From Syngnathus acus (taxonomy: Eukaryota; Chordata; Actinopteri; Syngnathiformes; Syngnathidae), in NCBI RefSeq assembly GCF_901709675.1, contig NC_051097.1:9402039-9466038 (forward strand): DNA of 64,000 nucleotides, given 5' to 3'. Shown in pieces: positions 1 through 12,947 of this stretch; position 1 is the stretch's first letter, and the number at the start of each line of letters is the position of its first letter. The position numbers and the translations under genes were made by a program. The notes below the pieces were generated by a model that was not told where the DNA came from, searched no databases, and was given only the letters and a program-made list of their open reading frames with translations.

Positions 1-3000
1 ACCTTGCTACCACCGCATAATATATTACATTTGTGCTGATTCCGTCGTAAGATGGGTAGGAATTTCGTAAGTGTGTTGTAAGGACACAATCCAAAGATAA
101 ATTTCAAATGAAGCATTTTTAAGCACATCTAAATGCTCTGACAGAACTTCTCCGATGCCAGTCAGCTGAGCTCACATTCTAACTAACAGCAATTACATCC
201 ACACAGTGATTGGAATCATCTTTGTGTTGGTCAATACCGACTCTCTCCCTCAATTTCATTCTGGCGGACGTCTTCCCGCTTTCAGCTTTTATTCGTCCCT
301 CCCATCACTCGCCATGCCGCCTGGTGATTAAGCAGTAAATTAACCTCCAGGCCTCATTAATAATAAACGGATAGAGAAAGCTTTTGGTTGTTCCGTTTCC
401 TGTCTGCCACGCTAATAGACCCCTTTAACGTTCACATTAACATAGCTCTTGTTTACTCGGGTAGATGGACGGACAGGGACGAAACATGGGCGAGACGTGT
501 AAACGCACTCGTATATAAGTCGAGGTGTATCATTTCACAAAGCACCGCAAATCGGAGGCGGACCTGCTTCTCAAAACTGACGGGGGTCAACCTCGGAGTT
601 ACTACCTTTGCGACAATAAGCATGCTACCCAAGCGGGTCGGGCTTCTTTCCAAATGTTCTCATATCGTTGAAGATATTACAGATATGAATACCAAGTTAT
701 TAAGGATGAAATTCCCGTCAGAAAACAAAGCTTCGGCGCTCTCAATAAGAAAATACAGTAAAAGCCTTATGGGACCACATTTGCGGTATTTCATTCCAAC
801 GTCTTTTTCAGGTCTAAGTGCCAATCTCGCGAGTTGCCTTGATTTTATGCCCCACATAAAATGGCGCCGTTTGCTCCACAATGGCCTATTTAAGTTACAT
901 TACCTTCAAATATTCCCCAGTAAAGAAAATTAAGCTGTGCTACTGTGAGATCATCCAGTTAGTTATCTTCTCCCCGTAGTAAGGATGTCACTTTGACACC
1001 CTGTGGAGAACACAATCATTCTCTTGGACAAAAAGGTAATAGTCTGATACAGTATGCCCACAAATAGTCCACTTCTACAAAAAAAACACATTTAGAGGTG
1101 TTTTGCATGGAATAATATTGACAAAAATGGATGAAAAAATCTAAAAAATGACAGATGTCAAAAAAATTAATCCATTAGCGTCCTAGTTTTCATTTCTGGA
1201 GACACTGGATTTGGATGCTTGGGTCAAGCTGACCCCCCCCCCCCCCCCCCTCCTCTGACCTTGTAGCCTCTCTGCTTACCTTTTCAAATGCTCTGTAGCG
1301 CCCAGCAGTCTGTCTGCGATGAAGCTAATTGGCTTCAAGATGCAGTGTTCACTGTTCAACGTCTCATCACTCCTTCCACTTAGAATAACTTGCTCAGGTC
1401 TGCTTGTGTCCAGGGGTCATTAAAAGCAGAGGAAGCCTTTAATTAGGAACTCTGGATTATTGAGTGAGTAACCATCACCCGCCATGGCTGAATGCCCTAT
1501 CTGCCTTGCACTTTCACTTTAGCTGACATCTGGAGTGATCCAGGAGTGGAAAGCCACAAAAACTAAAATATCTTAAAATAAATCGTGCTTAATTGGCAAG
1601 TGTGCAGGAGATTAATGAGGATATAAATTGTATTTTTATTTATGGTATGCCGATTTTATTTTGTTTTTTTGCGGAAATTCTAGGTATCAAAAGTTTTGGT
1701 ATCGGTACTTGGTATCGGTATCGGTGACAAGTCATGAAAAACTCTATTATTATGATTATTATTATTATTGTTATTATTATGCGCATTTGCATAATCCCCT
1801 ATACCTAAAGTGCATGGTAATCTTCTGTTGTGCTAATTGCTACCCGTGCCCGAGGCAGCACACATGCGCATCTCCTCCACAAGGCTGCCTATCTTTCTGA
1901 GCAACTGAGTATCATCAAATAGGAGCCTAACAAACAAACAGCCGTATTTTGATATGGAGGAGGAGGGTGACCTAGCTGCAAGCACGGTGGCAATCCTCTT
2001 CAAAAGCCTCACTTTCTGTAATAAAAAAAAAAAAGAATCATAATCTCCATTATGATTTTTTTCTTCCAATTTGCTTAAGATGTGTGTTAATTGTAATGGC
2101 GCGCTAAGTCTTTGCGGAACGTTGCAGTAAAAGACAGCGCAGCATTAAGTAAGGATTACATTCAGAGCGACCATATTGTAGCCTACATCTGCTTTTTAAT
2201 CGCCACTAAATGAATGGAAAGCTTTATTCTTGCCTCGAATAATATATGCACGCCTTGACTATTTTACCTCCATTCGGGATAGAACATAAATAACAAATGA
2301 GATAAATTCTCTCATTTTATTATGAACTAATAGAAAAGGCTTGATGTTGAGAGAAAGGGCTGTTGGGGTACATTTTAGTATGGTAATCACTCACCTGGGG
2401 CGTGTTGCGTTTATTGACAGCTCTGATGTTAAATGTCTCAAGCTCACTTAGTGTTGTACCTCTTCATTTATTATGTCTCCATCGCTCTTCGGTGCGTGCG
2501 TGCGCTTCACTGGTTTGACCCTGCAAAATTACACGAGCGGTTCCAGTTTTTTTTTTTTTTTTTTTAACGCATGATGAATTTCTCAGTGGGGCGACCAGCA
2601 TTGTGAAAACGGTGAAATGTAGTCCAAAGGACGTAATAGCTGTTAATAAACTTTTGAATACAATTTTAATGCCCCACCTTGCATTAAAGAGATAAACATA
2701 ACAAAAACTTTATTGTAACTACAGGGAATTCCAATTTTTAAGTAAATAAAAATATTCATTGTTATAAAACTCCATTGTGACGTCAGTTTCGCAAGTGCGC
2801 CTGCCACGCGCAACCCCGCCCCCTTGCGTGTGTCCCAAAACAAAAGCACGCGCTGTGACGAGTTAAATTGGTTTGAAAAGGAGCAGATGGGACTCGTGTG
2901 TCGGTGCGCGCTCCGTGCGCGTGCACCTCATGCACGTCCCATGCACGCGCTCATTCAAGAACCCCCCCCCCCCATGCACACACCCCAAAATGAGGCCGCC

Positions 3001-3700
3001 AGCTCATCTCAATTTGCCCTTTCACAACTGATTACCGACACGAAATATTTGCCATGCCTGACTTTTACAATCTAACAACTTTTTACTTTTCAAAACGGTG
3101 TTAATAATCGTGAATCATATTTCACGTCTCCCTCACGCAAAGACATTTGAAGAAGGTGACGACATTCTTCAATCTGGGTTACATGGCTTTATATTTAGGT
3201 CTGCGCGTTCCCATCTGTAATTTGTCTGCATATTTTTGGTGGATGGAGTAATTGAGCATCACTCGGGAAGGCCATGTATTTCAGAGCAGACATTTGAAAC
3301 CTTAACTTTGGAACACCCACTTCACTATTGTATTAGGCCATTTTAATTACAACGGGAAAGCACAAAACAATAAAAACTCAAACAAAAGAAATAGCAAATT
3401 AATTTCGGAATTGCATTGCAGGTAATATGCAACCAACAGACAAAAGTTCACTTTTTTTCAGTGAATTATATTCTGGATGAATAAATAAAACAAAATAAAT
3501 GAGTGTTTGATCAACAGCACCAACCTGTTCAAACTAAATGGAACGCAGCCCCAATTAGCGCCCACTAAAATGACCGTTCAAGTGTTTAAAAAGGACTGTT
3601 GGAACGAAGTGACGGCCTACATACTTTATGACACAATTCGAAATAAAAAAAATTCTTATTTTCATTTATTCCAAGTCATCTAAGGGGCCGAACGCGCAGG
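1..3700. other. Upstream flank of skor2, no gene recognised
   Basis: No open frame here resembles a known protein. The longest, 388-933 on the plus strand, is 181 codons and looks like chance. Visible content includes a C homopolymer near 1231-1250, a degenerate TTA run near 1743-1783, a GTATCGGTA-type repeat at 1683-1728, a T tract near 2549-2566 and a C run near 2961-2973. The stretch is AT-rich, with several TTAATTA-like cores. Because it lies 5' of a tightly regulated neural transcription factor gene, it could hold skor2 enhancers, but that is inference from position only. Confidence 0.5.
1683..1728. repeat. GTATCGGTA-motif interspersed repeat fragment
   Basis: Three close repeats of the core GGTATCGGTA lie here, and the same core (also as its complement, CCGATACC) recurs at 48937-49020. 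The motif looks like a decayed dispersed repeat followed by a TTA microsatellite. I cannot assign a family. Confidence 0.35.
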
Positions 3701-3767
3701 GATAAACTGCCGTGCGTGCGTCCCGGCTGGTGGTGGTCGGGGTGGTGGGCTGAGCTGGAGCCACACG

Positions 3768-3902
3768 CCAATCAAACAGGAGAGCGAGCAAGAGAGAGTG
3801 AGGTTGAAATAAAGAGAGGGAGAGAGAGAGAGAAGGAGGGAGGGCGTGAGAGAGAGAGACGGATTAAGTCGGCGCGTGGCACCTCTGAAAGGCGAATAAA
3901 AG
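3768..3902 (+). promoter_or_regulatory. Putative skor2 core promoter (CCAAT and TATA-like boxes)
   Basis: A CCAAT motif lies at 3768-3772, followed by a GA-rich purine stretch at about 3785-3865 and a TATA-like AATAAAAG at 3895-3902. About 230 bp further on is a good splice donor (GAG/GTAAGC at 4135/4136). The next acceptor is at 5215, just before the skor2 start codon. The layout fits a promoter plus a non-coding first exon starting around 3920-3930. The start site itself is inferred from box spacing, not seen. Confidence 0.45.
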
Positions 3903-3924
3903 CAGAGCGTGCGTCCGCGGTTTA

Positions 3925-4135
3925 GTCACATCTGACGATCTGTTTCAATGTAGTTAGACTCAATTTTTTTTTTAAAAAGAAGAAAAAAACAACAACAACG
4001 CCGCTGTTAATTAATTGCAGTTGTATACTGGATAGTTTAAAAAATGAGCTTTTCATTCTATGTAGGATAAAAGTGATTTTTCAACTTAGAAGGATTTTTT
4101 TAACTAACAATTTGGAGGACTCTCGGCTGTTAGAG
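3925..4135 (+). other. Putative non-coding first exon of skor2
   Basis: This segment follows the TATA-like box and ends at a strong donor (GT at 4136-4137). The matching acceptor is a long pyrimidine tract ending in CAG at 5213-5215, 15 nt before the skor2 ATG. It would carry only 5' UTR. The left border is approximate. The intron it implies (4136-5215) is AT-rich and holds no other recognisable feature. Confidence 0.4.
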
Positions 4136-5230
4136 GTAAGCACTCGAATTAAATTGTACATATTTAAAAATGTCCCCTTTCCATCTCGTTTGAAATTATC
4201 ACCATACAAAATGTTACACTTCGAATTTGAATTGTAATTGTGTCGGGAAGAATTTTCATGCATTGTGAATTGCCGTTGATCGCTCAAAATTGCGTAAATG
4301 CGCAGTAAAGGTTTTCGACCTCATTTAAAATGAGGTCTTCAAAAGGTCTTCCATTTTTTTGCTTCAAAAAGCTCAATCGTTATTGCTTATTTTCAACCTT
4401 TTTATCCCTGATAATCATGCGGGAATTATTAAATAATAATAAATCAGCAATCATTTTGCTATTGAAATAACTCATTTACGGGACGATATATTCGCTGCAT
4501 TTTGTCATTACAAGTTTTTAGATATAGATTTTTAAACAAGTTAAATTAGATCCACAAATATTATACTGCTATTGTGTAGCAATAATAAAAAATGGTGCCT
4601 TGTCTTTCCATTTACAACTTCAAGATCATGAAGTCCGAAATGTATTTATGTATTAAAAAACGTAGCTGGCCGAGTTATTCAAGTTGTATAGTTTTTTGAA
4701 CATGAAATGCTTTTTGCGACATTTCTGTAGCATTTTCTTTCCATTTTGAGATGTGTGTTAATCATTCTCCAAATACTCTAAAAATGACTAAACGTTTCCA
4801 TAGAGGAGTTTTTGTAAAATAATGAAACAATTTCTCAAATATTAATTAAATGCAATCATAAATAATTTTATAAATGGAGTACAAGTTTGGTTGGGCTGTA
4901 TTTGTATGTTCTCACCTGATGTAACATGGACTGGCCCTTTTGTATAATTTCAAAATATATTTTTGAATACACAAGTACTATTTTTAATATTTAACTTGCT
5001 TTCTTCAGACATTTTTTTTTCTTCTAATCATAACTCAAAAGAGAATGCTGAATGCAAAATTCCAGGCATGGAAATAATTCCAAACATCATGCCAAGATAT
5101 ATTAAATAACTTTTTCCACATGCAGCGTGTTAATTTTGTGTCCTGGCATAAAAGGGTGTTTTTACTTCAGCACCATCAAATCATCATTTTTTTTTCTCTC
5201 TTCCTCCTCGTGCAGGTTTGTCGTGCAAGT

Positions 5231-8200
5231 ATGGACAAGTCTCATCTTTCCAACCCCAATGACATCATCATGAGCAGCCCACCAGGCCCGTACCCGCAGG
5301 AAGCTCTGACTCCTCCCCGGCCCAACCATCACCACTCCTCGTCTTCCTTATCCTCGCCCTCCTCCTCCTCGCCCCTCAAGCCCAACCAGGTGGGCCAGGT
5401 CATCCTCTACGGCGTTCCCATCGTGTCGCTGGTCATCGATAACAACGAGCGACTTTGCCTGGCGCAGATTTCCAACACGCTGCTGAAGAACTACAGTTAC
5501 AACGAGATCCATAACCGCCGCGTGGCGCTGGGCATCACTTGCGTCCAGTGCACCCCCGTTCAGTTGGAAATCCTTCGGCGCGCCGGCGCCATGCCCATCT
5601 CGTCGCGCCGCTGCGGCATGATCACCAAACGCGAGGCCGAGCGTCTCTGCAAGTCCTTCCTGGGGGAGAACATGCCTCCCAAACTGCCCGATAACTTTTC
5701 CTTCGACGTGACGCACGAGTGTGCCTGGGGTTGCCGCGGTAACTTCATCCCCGCCCGCTACAACAGCTCGCGGGCTAAATGCATCAAGTGCTCCTTCTGC
5801 AACATGTACTTCTCCCCCAATAAGTTCATCTTTCATTCCCATCGCACGCCGGACGCCAAGTACACGCAGCCCGACGCCGCTAATTTCAACTCCTGGCGGC
5901 GGCACCTCAAACTTAGCGATAAGCATCCGGCCGACGAGATGGTGTACGCTTGGGAGGACGTCAAGGCCATGTTCAACGGAGGGAGCCGGAAGAGGGCCTT
6001 GCCCTCGGGGAGCCACTGCCATTCCATGGCCTCCATGAAGCACGTCGGCTCGGTGGTGCCCCACATGATGGGCGGCGACCCGGGCGCTCACAAAAGAGCG
6101 CACTTTGATGACGACGAGGACCTAGAAGGAGGTGCTCTGTCACCCCGGAAGACGCCGCGCAGCTACCCAGTCATCCCCGTCCCGAGCAAAGGCTTCGGCG
6201 TGCTGCAAAAGTTCCCCCCTGCGTCCATTTTCCCATCGCCTTACCCCTTCCCGGCGTTTGGCCTCTGCCAGCAGAAAAAAGACGACGGCGACCTTTCGGC
6301 CGGCCACAAAAGCGCGGGACTGTCGGGTCTTTTATGGCCCGGACGCAAGGACGCTTTTTATCCTCCCTTTTGCATGTTTTGGCCCCCGAGAGCGGCGGGG
6401 GGGATCCCGGTACCCACGTACTTGCAGCCTCAGCCTAGCCTCTCCTCATTGGCTGACAATCCCTCCCTCCGGCAGGCCTTCCTGGATCTGTCTGACTCCT
6501 CCGAAGCCGCTAACGGTACCAACGTGACCCCCAACAACGGGAGCGCCGCATCCAGACCCGGCCCATTTGACCCCGACTGTACCATGGTGACCCCTGACCT
6601 CCGGCCCGTGACTTCGGAGAGCTGGCTCAAACTCTTAGACAACCCCACGCTCCAAACCAGAAAGCCCAGCTACGGCTCAGCCTTCCGCCCCGTCACCAAG
6701 GACGCCGAGAGCATCGCTAAGCTCCACGGCAACGGAGGAGGCCTCGCCGGGACGACGGACGACGAGTCGGGCACGGTCGTCGCCGCCGGTTCTGACCGCC
6801 ACCCGAGGCTCTCGCCCGGCAGCAGCTGCAGTTACGGCAGCGAAAGCGGCGGCGAAGGAGAAGCGGAGCCGGGGGACAGCGAGGAGGACGGAGAAGTGGA
6901 CGTGGAGTCCTCCAAGCAGGACGACGACGAAGACGACGGGGGCTTCTCCAACCGGCCCCTGCAGACTCGCACGAACCCGTTCCTGCCCGCCCCGAGCAAC
7001 AGCGCCGGCGACGAACGTGGGAAGGAGAGGGGGAGCGTTTCAGCGTACGGCGGCAGCCCCCCTCCCTCCGCCGACCCCACCCGACAGTCCCCCAGCTTGC
7101 CCGCTTCGTCGCCCGCCAGCCTGCAGCTTTCCAACTCCAGCCCGCCGCACAGCAGAGAAGACGTAAATATCCCCCCCCGCCGGCCACATCAGCTAATTAT
7201 TATTTAAATGGCGTTGCGGCAGGCCGTGATGTGATCTGCATAAGCAGATTGATAGGCCGACTTCTCCCTGTTGGAATTGAAAGAGTCACCCCGCCCTGAT
7301 CTTGACTAATAACCGCCCCCCCCTTGCCATGTGGGCTCTTTAATGACCACCTCATGTTTGTTCTCCTCAGCCTGTTAGGGCAACTCTAATCTTTAACCTG
7401 TTGACACTCATATTAACCTGGCGGGCCGAGCAGTGGCGGAAGGCAGGAGAGAAAAAATATATCACAGTAAATCTCAGGGCTGACTCTTTAAAGAAATAAA
7501 AAAAAGATTAGAAAAACATGTTGACATATTTGATATTTCCTGCTACATGTTGCAAATGTAATCTTTGTGATTCCAGGTGGACAAAAACCGAAACGAAGGA
7601 CTGCCTGCCTACGCAACCAAAGACTCCATATCAGGTTGGTACACACATTTGAAACACTTTTCTTATATTCATGACCATCGTCTTACGCGCAAAGGCTCGT
7701 TATTAAAGCAGCTTTGACTTACTATCAATTTTTCTAAAACCCCTTTTTTTTTTTTTATATCCATCATTTTTTTTTATGCCGGTTTTCTTTCATTGAGTGT
7801 GAGGTGTTTTATGTGACACATATTTCTGAGATGTTTCATTTTCTGCTCTCATCTTTCACACCGCCGACGTGCTCTGCTTTGTTTTGTGGTGGGGCACACT
7901 CTGTCGTAAACACACACATATATACTGTCTCAGTAAACGTATCTCATTGTGTCTTCAAGATGAGAACAAAGAGCCCAGCAGCTTCTTCGGAGTCGAGAAT
8001 GAAACATCAGTACCGGCGCCAGACTACTGGAGGGAAAGCTCGGGTAGGTTATTCCTCTTTTTGAATTAAAATAAATCAGATTTGCATCGTTGGTAGGTTG
8101 GTTGGTTACACTGTTAACAAAAAAATAAGTTGGGTGAACTAAAAAATTCAGGAAAACCTCAAACAAAATTTTGCATTCAATAAACTAGAACCAGATTTCA

Positions 8201-10729
8201 CACTCAGTATTTTTTTTTTCTAATTTAGCAAAAGTCCATACCAATAGTTCATTTTTATTTTTTTACTGAATTATAAGGATTCAACCACAGGTGAATCGAA
8301 TAATCATCAACATTTTGCAAATTGCTCTGTGGTCCAATATAACCATCTTGCAAAAATTGGAAAATCCATCCCAGGTATCGAATCTTATTAGATGGAGCAA
8401 GTGTACCCAATGAAGTGTCTAAATACACACAGGCAAGAAAGAGATCGCCTAAAAAGATGCTTAGCCCGATTGTCGCCGAGGCTCTCGCTCCTCGGGGAGC
8501 CGTTATAGTTCAACAAGAAAACATCAGCTCAGAAATAAGCAGCGGCTCTGGCAGCCTCCATCCTAGACCAATATCGCCGCAGACATAATTGCCTTTTTTT
8601 TTTTTCTCCCCCCCCTCTTCCCCATCCTCACCGCTAAAAAACCTTTGCTGTTTGAAAAAGATCACAGCTTATTGCCTTTTTATATCTGTCAGGAAGACAT
8701 TAAAAGTGCTTTATGACATCTGTGCCAACATTTATATCTACCCCCGCTAACACAAACGCACACTCCCGCTACCCGGACACACCCGCGTGCACGCATCGTA
8801 ATGATCTCCGCACATAATGCGTAATGTATTTCGAAAAATTACACGAAACAAATTAAATGAGACCACCTTCCCTCTGATTGCCAAACGTCTCCCTGGGCGT
8901 TGGGAAGCTCTACGTGATTAGAAGGCCTGACTCCTTTGAGAATGCAACCCCCCCCCTTCTTTCACCGCCTCCACTGTCTTTAAACTCTCCCTCTGTTTCT
9001 AGGGAGGTAAAAAAAAAAAAAAATCTAATTTTCCATTTATGTAATGCAAACCGCTTTGGCTTTGACTATTCACGGTTAATTGACTGTCAAACGAGGTTGT
9101 TATCCTCGGGCAGTGTCTGCAAATTTGCTTGTCAAATGAGACAGAGAGAGGAGAGGAAAAGAAGAGGCGAGAGGGGGAACTCTCGGATCTGAATGAGAGG
9201 AAAGAGCATAGGAGGGCTGAGGGGGATATGAAACGACTGGAGAAAAACCGTACGCGTCGAGTGTCGGCGATTGCTTCATCATCTCGTGCATCGCCTGCTG
9301 TTTTCAAACTGGTCACATTGCTATGGGGGGGTCGAGGTGTCTTAGGGAGTCCACAAAGCATAAACAAAATATTTACAAACTCCAAATATTCTCCAGAAAA
9401 CCCTGTTAAAGATTCTTACATATGTAGGAATCGGAAAATACTCCTGAATACCTGAAAATACCTGAAAGGGGGTCAAATTCCAGAGGGGGGGCAGTGCCCC
9501 CGCAGCCCCCCACTCTAGCGCTGCCACTGCTGACACAATTTATAGTCTTCAATGAAGCTAAGAATTGTTTTTTTGGAATATGGGAGGAAGGCCCAATCTA
9601 ACAAGATCTGATACACAATGTGGAGCTCAAATTCTGCTTTTACAAAGCTACTATTTTTTTTTTAATTGAAACTCTATTATAACAAAAAACAATCATGGAC
9701 CTTGTAATTTCCTTAAAATGTAGAACTGATCAATTGAAATGTAAAAAACTTGACAAATAGTGTAATGTGTAATGGGACACTGACGTCTAGCGGTCAAATG
9801 GTGAATTACAGTTCCTTCACTCAAGTTGGAGATGAGAACAAGTCAAACGCTGATCAAGATCAGCTCTGCTGTGGTTGATCATAAGATATTTTTTTTATAT
9901 AAATTGAAAACATTTTGTTTTCTCAGGTGACCAAAGTCAAGAAGCCACATCTCCTGTGCGGCTCAAGAAGGATGTGGAGAATATGGAAAAAGGTACGCAA
10001 AGATGTTTTGATTCACACACTATAATGTATGCAAGCTGTTTTGCAACATTGTCATTTTTTATTTATTTGTTTTAATCCCCGACAGAGGAGCTCCAGAAAG
10101 TTCTGCTGGAGCAGATCGACTTCAGGAGGAGACTGGAGCAAGAGTTTCACGCTTTGAAGGGCACCTCCCCTTTTCCTGTCTTCCGTAAGTTCCAAGTTTA
10201 TTTTGTGCTATTATTAAATAATCAGCACCAGTTACTTTATGAATTGGTATCATCATTTCAGATAATTTCCAAGACCAGATGAAAAGAGAGCTTGCTTACA
10301 GAGAAGAGATGGTCCAGCATTTACAGATGGTAAGACAATACATGCAAAATATAATAAAATAAAATAAATACTGTTGTTTCTTATGTGTGCATCCAAATAA
10401 AAGGTACAGTACAATATATCCAATCATGTTTGTCTTTCATGGGTGAGAAACTCGTGTGCAGCATGCGAATCAATCATCCCAGCTGACTGATGCACTGACA
10501 GCCTCCATTTGTCTTTGCTTTCTGTCACTTGGAAAAAAAAACTTGCCACACCTTTGTGCACACACAAATTGCGAATGCTGAATACAAAAAAGAGTTTTAT
10601 TCACCTCAACAATTATTGATACATGTTTAATTTGCTCCTTACTAACATTTCTCTACTTTTTTTGTCCTTCAGATTCCATATGCAAACATCATTAGAAAAG
10701 AAAAGATCAGCTCCCATATGAATAAATAG
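5231..10729 (+). CDS. skor2: SKI family transcriptional corepressor 2, 7 coding exons, 787 aa
   Basis: A nuclear corepressor of the SKI/SNO/CORL family. Known SKOR2 proteins act in neurons, notably Purkinje cells, and dampen TGF-beta/BMP signalling through SMADs. Coding exons are 5231-7162, 7577-7634, 7960-8043, 9927-9992, 10086-10184, 10262-10329 and 10673-10729, all with GT-AG borders and joining in frame. The SKI/DACH homology domain spans about residues 50-150, starting at KPNQVGQVILYG. The SAND-like zinc domain follows at about 154-270, with the Cys-Cys-His-His cluster around KCIKCSFC...FHSH. A low-complexity middle includes an acidic run near residues 550-575. The C-terminal exons encode a charged, probably coiled-coil tail (EELQKVLLEQIDFRRRLEQE). 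The N-terminal NPNDI and VGQVILYG wording favours SKOR2 over SKOR1. The ATG at 5231 has A at -3 and G at +4. The human protein is longer, about 1,000 aa, mostly in the variable middle. Confidence 0.95.
8044..9926 (+). other. skor2 intron 3, repeat-bearing
   Basis: This is the largest coding-region intron of skor2. It has T and C homopolymers near 8598-8620, an A tract near 9009-9024 and a purine-rich stretch at 9137-9250. A G/C-rich patch at 9470-9529 resembles a transposon terminus. No exon-like conserved frame is visible. Confidence 0.5.
9470..9529 (-). repeat. Possible hAT-type transposon terminus fragment
   Basis: Read on the minus strand, the sequence starts CAGTGGCAGCGCTAG and runs into G-rich and C-rich tracts. 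That style of end is seen on many fish hAT elements. No matching opposite end or target duplication was found nearby, so this is at most a truncated relic. Confidence 0.3.
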
Positions 10730-11640
10730 CCGACTTATGTCCCCCCACACCTGACACAGTTGTCCTGTTCTTTGGGATTGATTTCCTAAAAGAGAAGCAA
10801 ATTGATGAAAAATCAGCAGTCAAGACTCCAACTAGGACCCCAAAAAGGTCTTCGAGACTAATCTGCTGAGATTCAACGACCTGACTTTTTCCAAGAGTTT
10901 TTAAAGGTACAAAGAATCGGATTAAGGTTGAGGCTGTTTTTGTTCAGGACTCAGAACTGCTGCTGTAAATAAACACATTGGACGAGGATGGTCCTCATTC
11001 CGATGTAGTTACTGCTGTTGCTGTTTTTGTTGCTGTAATGTTAGTAACTGACATATCAGCCATTATTTACTGTGAACATATTCATTCTAAACACACAGGA
11101 AACGTTACCTCAAAAGAACATCATTTGTCATATTGTCCCAAAGTATTCTGCAGACAAGCATCCAAAAATGTACTTTTTATTGACAAATACAAAAATACAT
11201 TTAAAGGCTTCACTTTCATGAATGGACAGGAATTGTATAGATGGAACTTGTAATATATCCCGACTAAAATTGTATATATATCGTCCAATGTGGGAGTATT
11301 CATCTTCACAATCTGTTTAAATGTGTTTCCTATTTTCATTTCAGTATTGGGGCCGCAGACCCTGACCTTAAAATATGATTATTTATTACAAAGAGAAAAA
11401 AAATGATAATGCTGTCATTTGTGTCTCACAGTGTGTAAAATGAAAACTCATACATCTTGTTTATACATTGAACCAAAAGAATGGATAAAGTTGTCATTTA
11501 AGAAAGATGTTATAAACTGCAGATGTATTTAAATAACCTATGTTCCTGTTCTCTGCAATTTATTGTATGCGTAAATTAAAAGACTATAAATAACAACGTA
11601 AATGTTTCCTAATTGTACACAAACGTTTAATTAATATTCA
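10730..11640 (+). other. skor2 3' UTR and spacer to ier3ip1
   Basis: AT-rich DNA with no gene. An AATAAA at 10968-10973, 239 nt after the stop codon, is a plausible polyadenylation signal for skor2. A second AT-rich stretch near 11565-11600 could be a distal one. Confidence 0.45.
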
Positions 11641-11677
11641 TTTCCAGAAAAAAAAGCATTTGTTTTCGAGCGTCTTT

Positions 11678-11694
11678 TACGTCAGTGTTTACGT
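11678..11694 (+). promoter_or_regulatory. CRE/ATF-like sites upstream of ier3ip1
   Basis: TTACGTCAG at 11678-11686 and a second ACGTC shortly after, at 11691-11695, lie about 100 bp before the ier3ip1 start codon. The complement of the first, CTGACGTAA, is the usual shape of a CREB/ATF site. For a gene serving the ER this hints at stress-linked control, but binding is not shown by sequence alone. Confidence 0.35.
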
Positions 11695-11782
11695 CCACAT
11701 TATGCGATTTACGACGCTCCCTTTTTGCACGACGTTTTCCGCTCATTTACGGCTCTCTGTCTCCGTACGAGAATTTGCCAGC

Positions 11783-12440
11783 ATGGCGTTTACTCTCTAT
11801 GCACTCATCCAGACAGCAATTCTGTGCACAAATGCTGTCGCCGTGTTGCACGAAGAAAGGTTTCTCAGCAAAAGTAAGTCTTTATTAGTCATCCTTTAAA
11901 TATACCTAACCACAAAGTGCTTTAAAAACACTAAGTGCATTAATAATGTTTGATTTGTGTTGACTGCTAGTGAGGCCAGTTTGTTATTGTGATTGTTGAC
12001 AATGATGTAAAACAGTAATGCGTTTTTCTGACTGCACTGACCTTCTAACATAATGCATTAATTATATACATTGCCATTAATGAAGATTATTATCTTTGAC
12101 TAATCAGATTTTTTTTCTCCCTCATAAAGTGCAGCTCTCCTTTGTTTTGGCCATTGTGCGTTTCAGTAGTATTATTCAAGTATTTTCTTCTGTCTTTAGT
12201 TGGATCAGGTGTCGACCATGGGGTCTCTGGTTTTGGAGATGACCCGGGAGTAAGAGCCCAAATCCTCAATCTCATCCGCTCAGTCCGAATGATCATGAGA
12301 GGTGAGTTCCTTTCGTCCCTGACTCATGCTCTTTTGTACCTTACTCTTAAAGTTAAATGTGTTTCCATCTTTGTTTTTTTTTAGTGCCTCTTATAATTGT
12401 GAATTCAGCCTCCATCGTCCTGCTGTTGCTTTTTGGCTGA
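11783..12440 (+). CDS. ier3ip1: Immediate early response 3-interacting protein 1, 3 exons, 82 aa
   Basis: A small membrane protein of the early secretory pathway related to yeast Yos1. It supports ER-to-Golgi traffic, and loss in humans causes microcephaly with infantile epilepsy and diabetes. Exons 11783-11873, 12200-12301 and 12385-12440 join in frame to give 82 residues, the same length as the human protein. The N-terminus MAFTLYALIQTAILCTNAVA is a hydrophobic segment. The middle carries the GFGDDPG and LIRSVR motifs, and the C-terminus (IIVNSASIVLLLLFG) is a second membrane segment. The ATG is in strong context (AGCATGG). It lies in tandem about 1 kb after skor2. An AATAAA at 12942-12947 is the likely polyadenylation signal. 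Confidence 0.97.
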
Positions 12441-12947
12441 CGACCGGTCGCAAACTCAAGCTGCAGGACCAAGGAACAATCTCGCTCTTGCTCTCACACA
12501 ACTGACACACACAGTTGATATTTAAGTGGAAGCAATGTTGTTTAATACTTTCTAAGAAAAAGCAAACCCAGCAGATTCCTTCAGTTGCACACTTTTTTTA
12601 AAAAAGTTATTTGATGTTTATGTCCCCAACATTATGTGGTGAGTAATTTAAGTCTGCTGCACAATTTGTGTGGAGTTTGCATGTTTTCCCTGTGTTTGTG
12701 TATTTTTTTTTTTATTATAGATTCCTCCCACATTCCCAAAACCTAAGTTTTCATTTAATTGAGGACTGCATATTCCGCTATTTGTAAATCTGAATTAGGT
12801 TTACACTGTTACCATGGAGACACTTGTTACTGCAAGTCATATTGCAACTGATGATTTGCTTTTAAATGAATTGTGCCAAATGTGTGGAAAAACACTTTAT
12901 TTATTTGTAATGCCATCATCTCAATTGTAAAGTTTCTTTTCTGAATA

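Noticed and set aside
388-933. 181-codon open frame on the plus strand
   Set aside because: No recognisable domain and no splice or promoter context. It is most likely chance.
5120-5230. In-frame upstream extension of skor2 that looks like a signal peptide (IIIFFSLFLLV)
   Set aside because: It is the translated pyrimidine tract of intron 1. A clear acceptor CAG at 5213-5215 and the strong ATG at 5231 explain it, and SKOR proteins are nuclear.
5348-6103. 251-codon frame on the minus strand inside skor2
   Set aside because: An antisense shadow of the GC-rich, conserved skor2 coding exon.
6717-7187. Arg-rich 156-codon minus frame
   Set aside because: A shadow of the low-complexity acidic/serine region of skor2.
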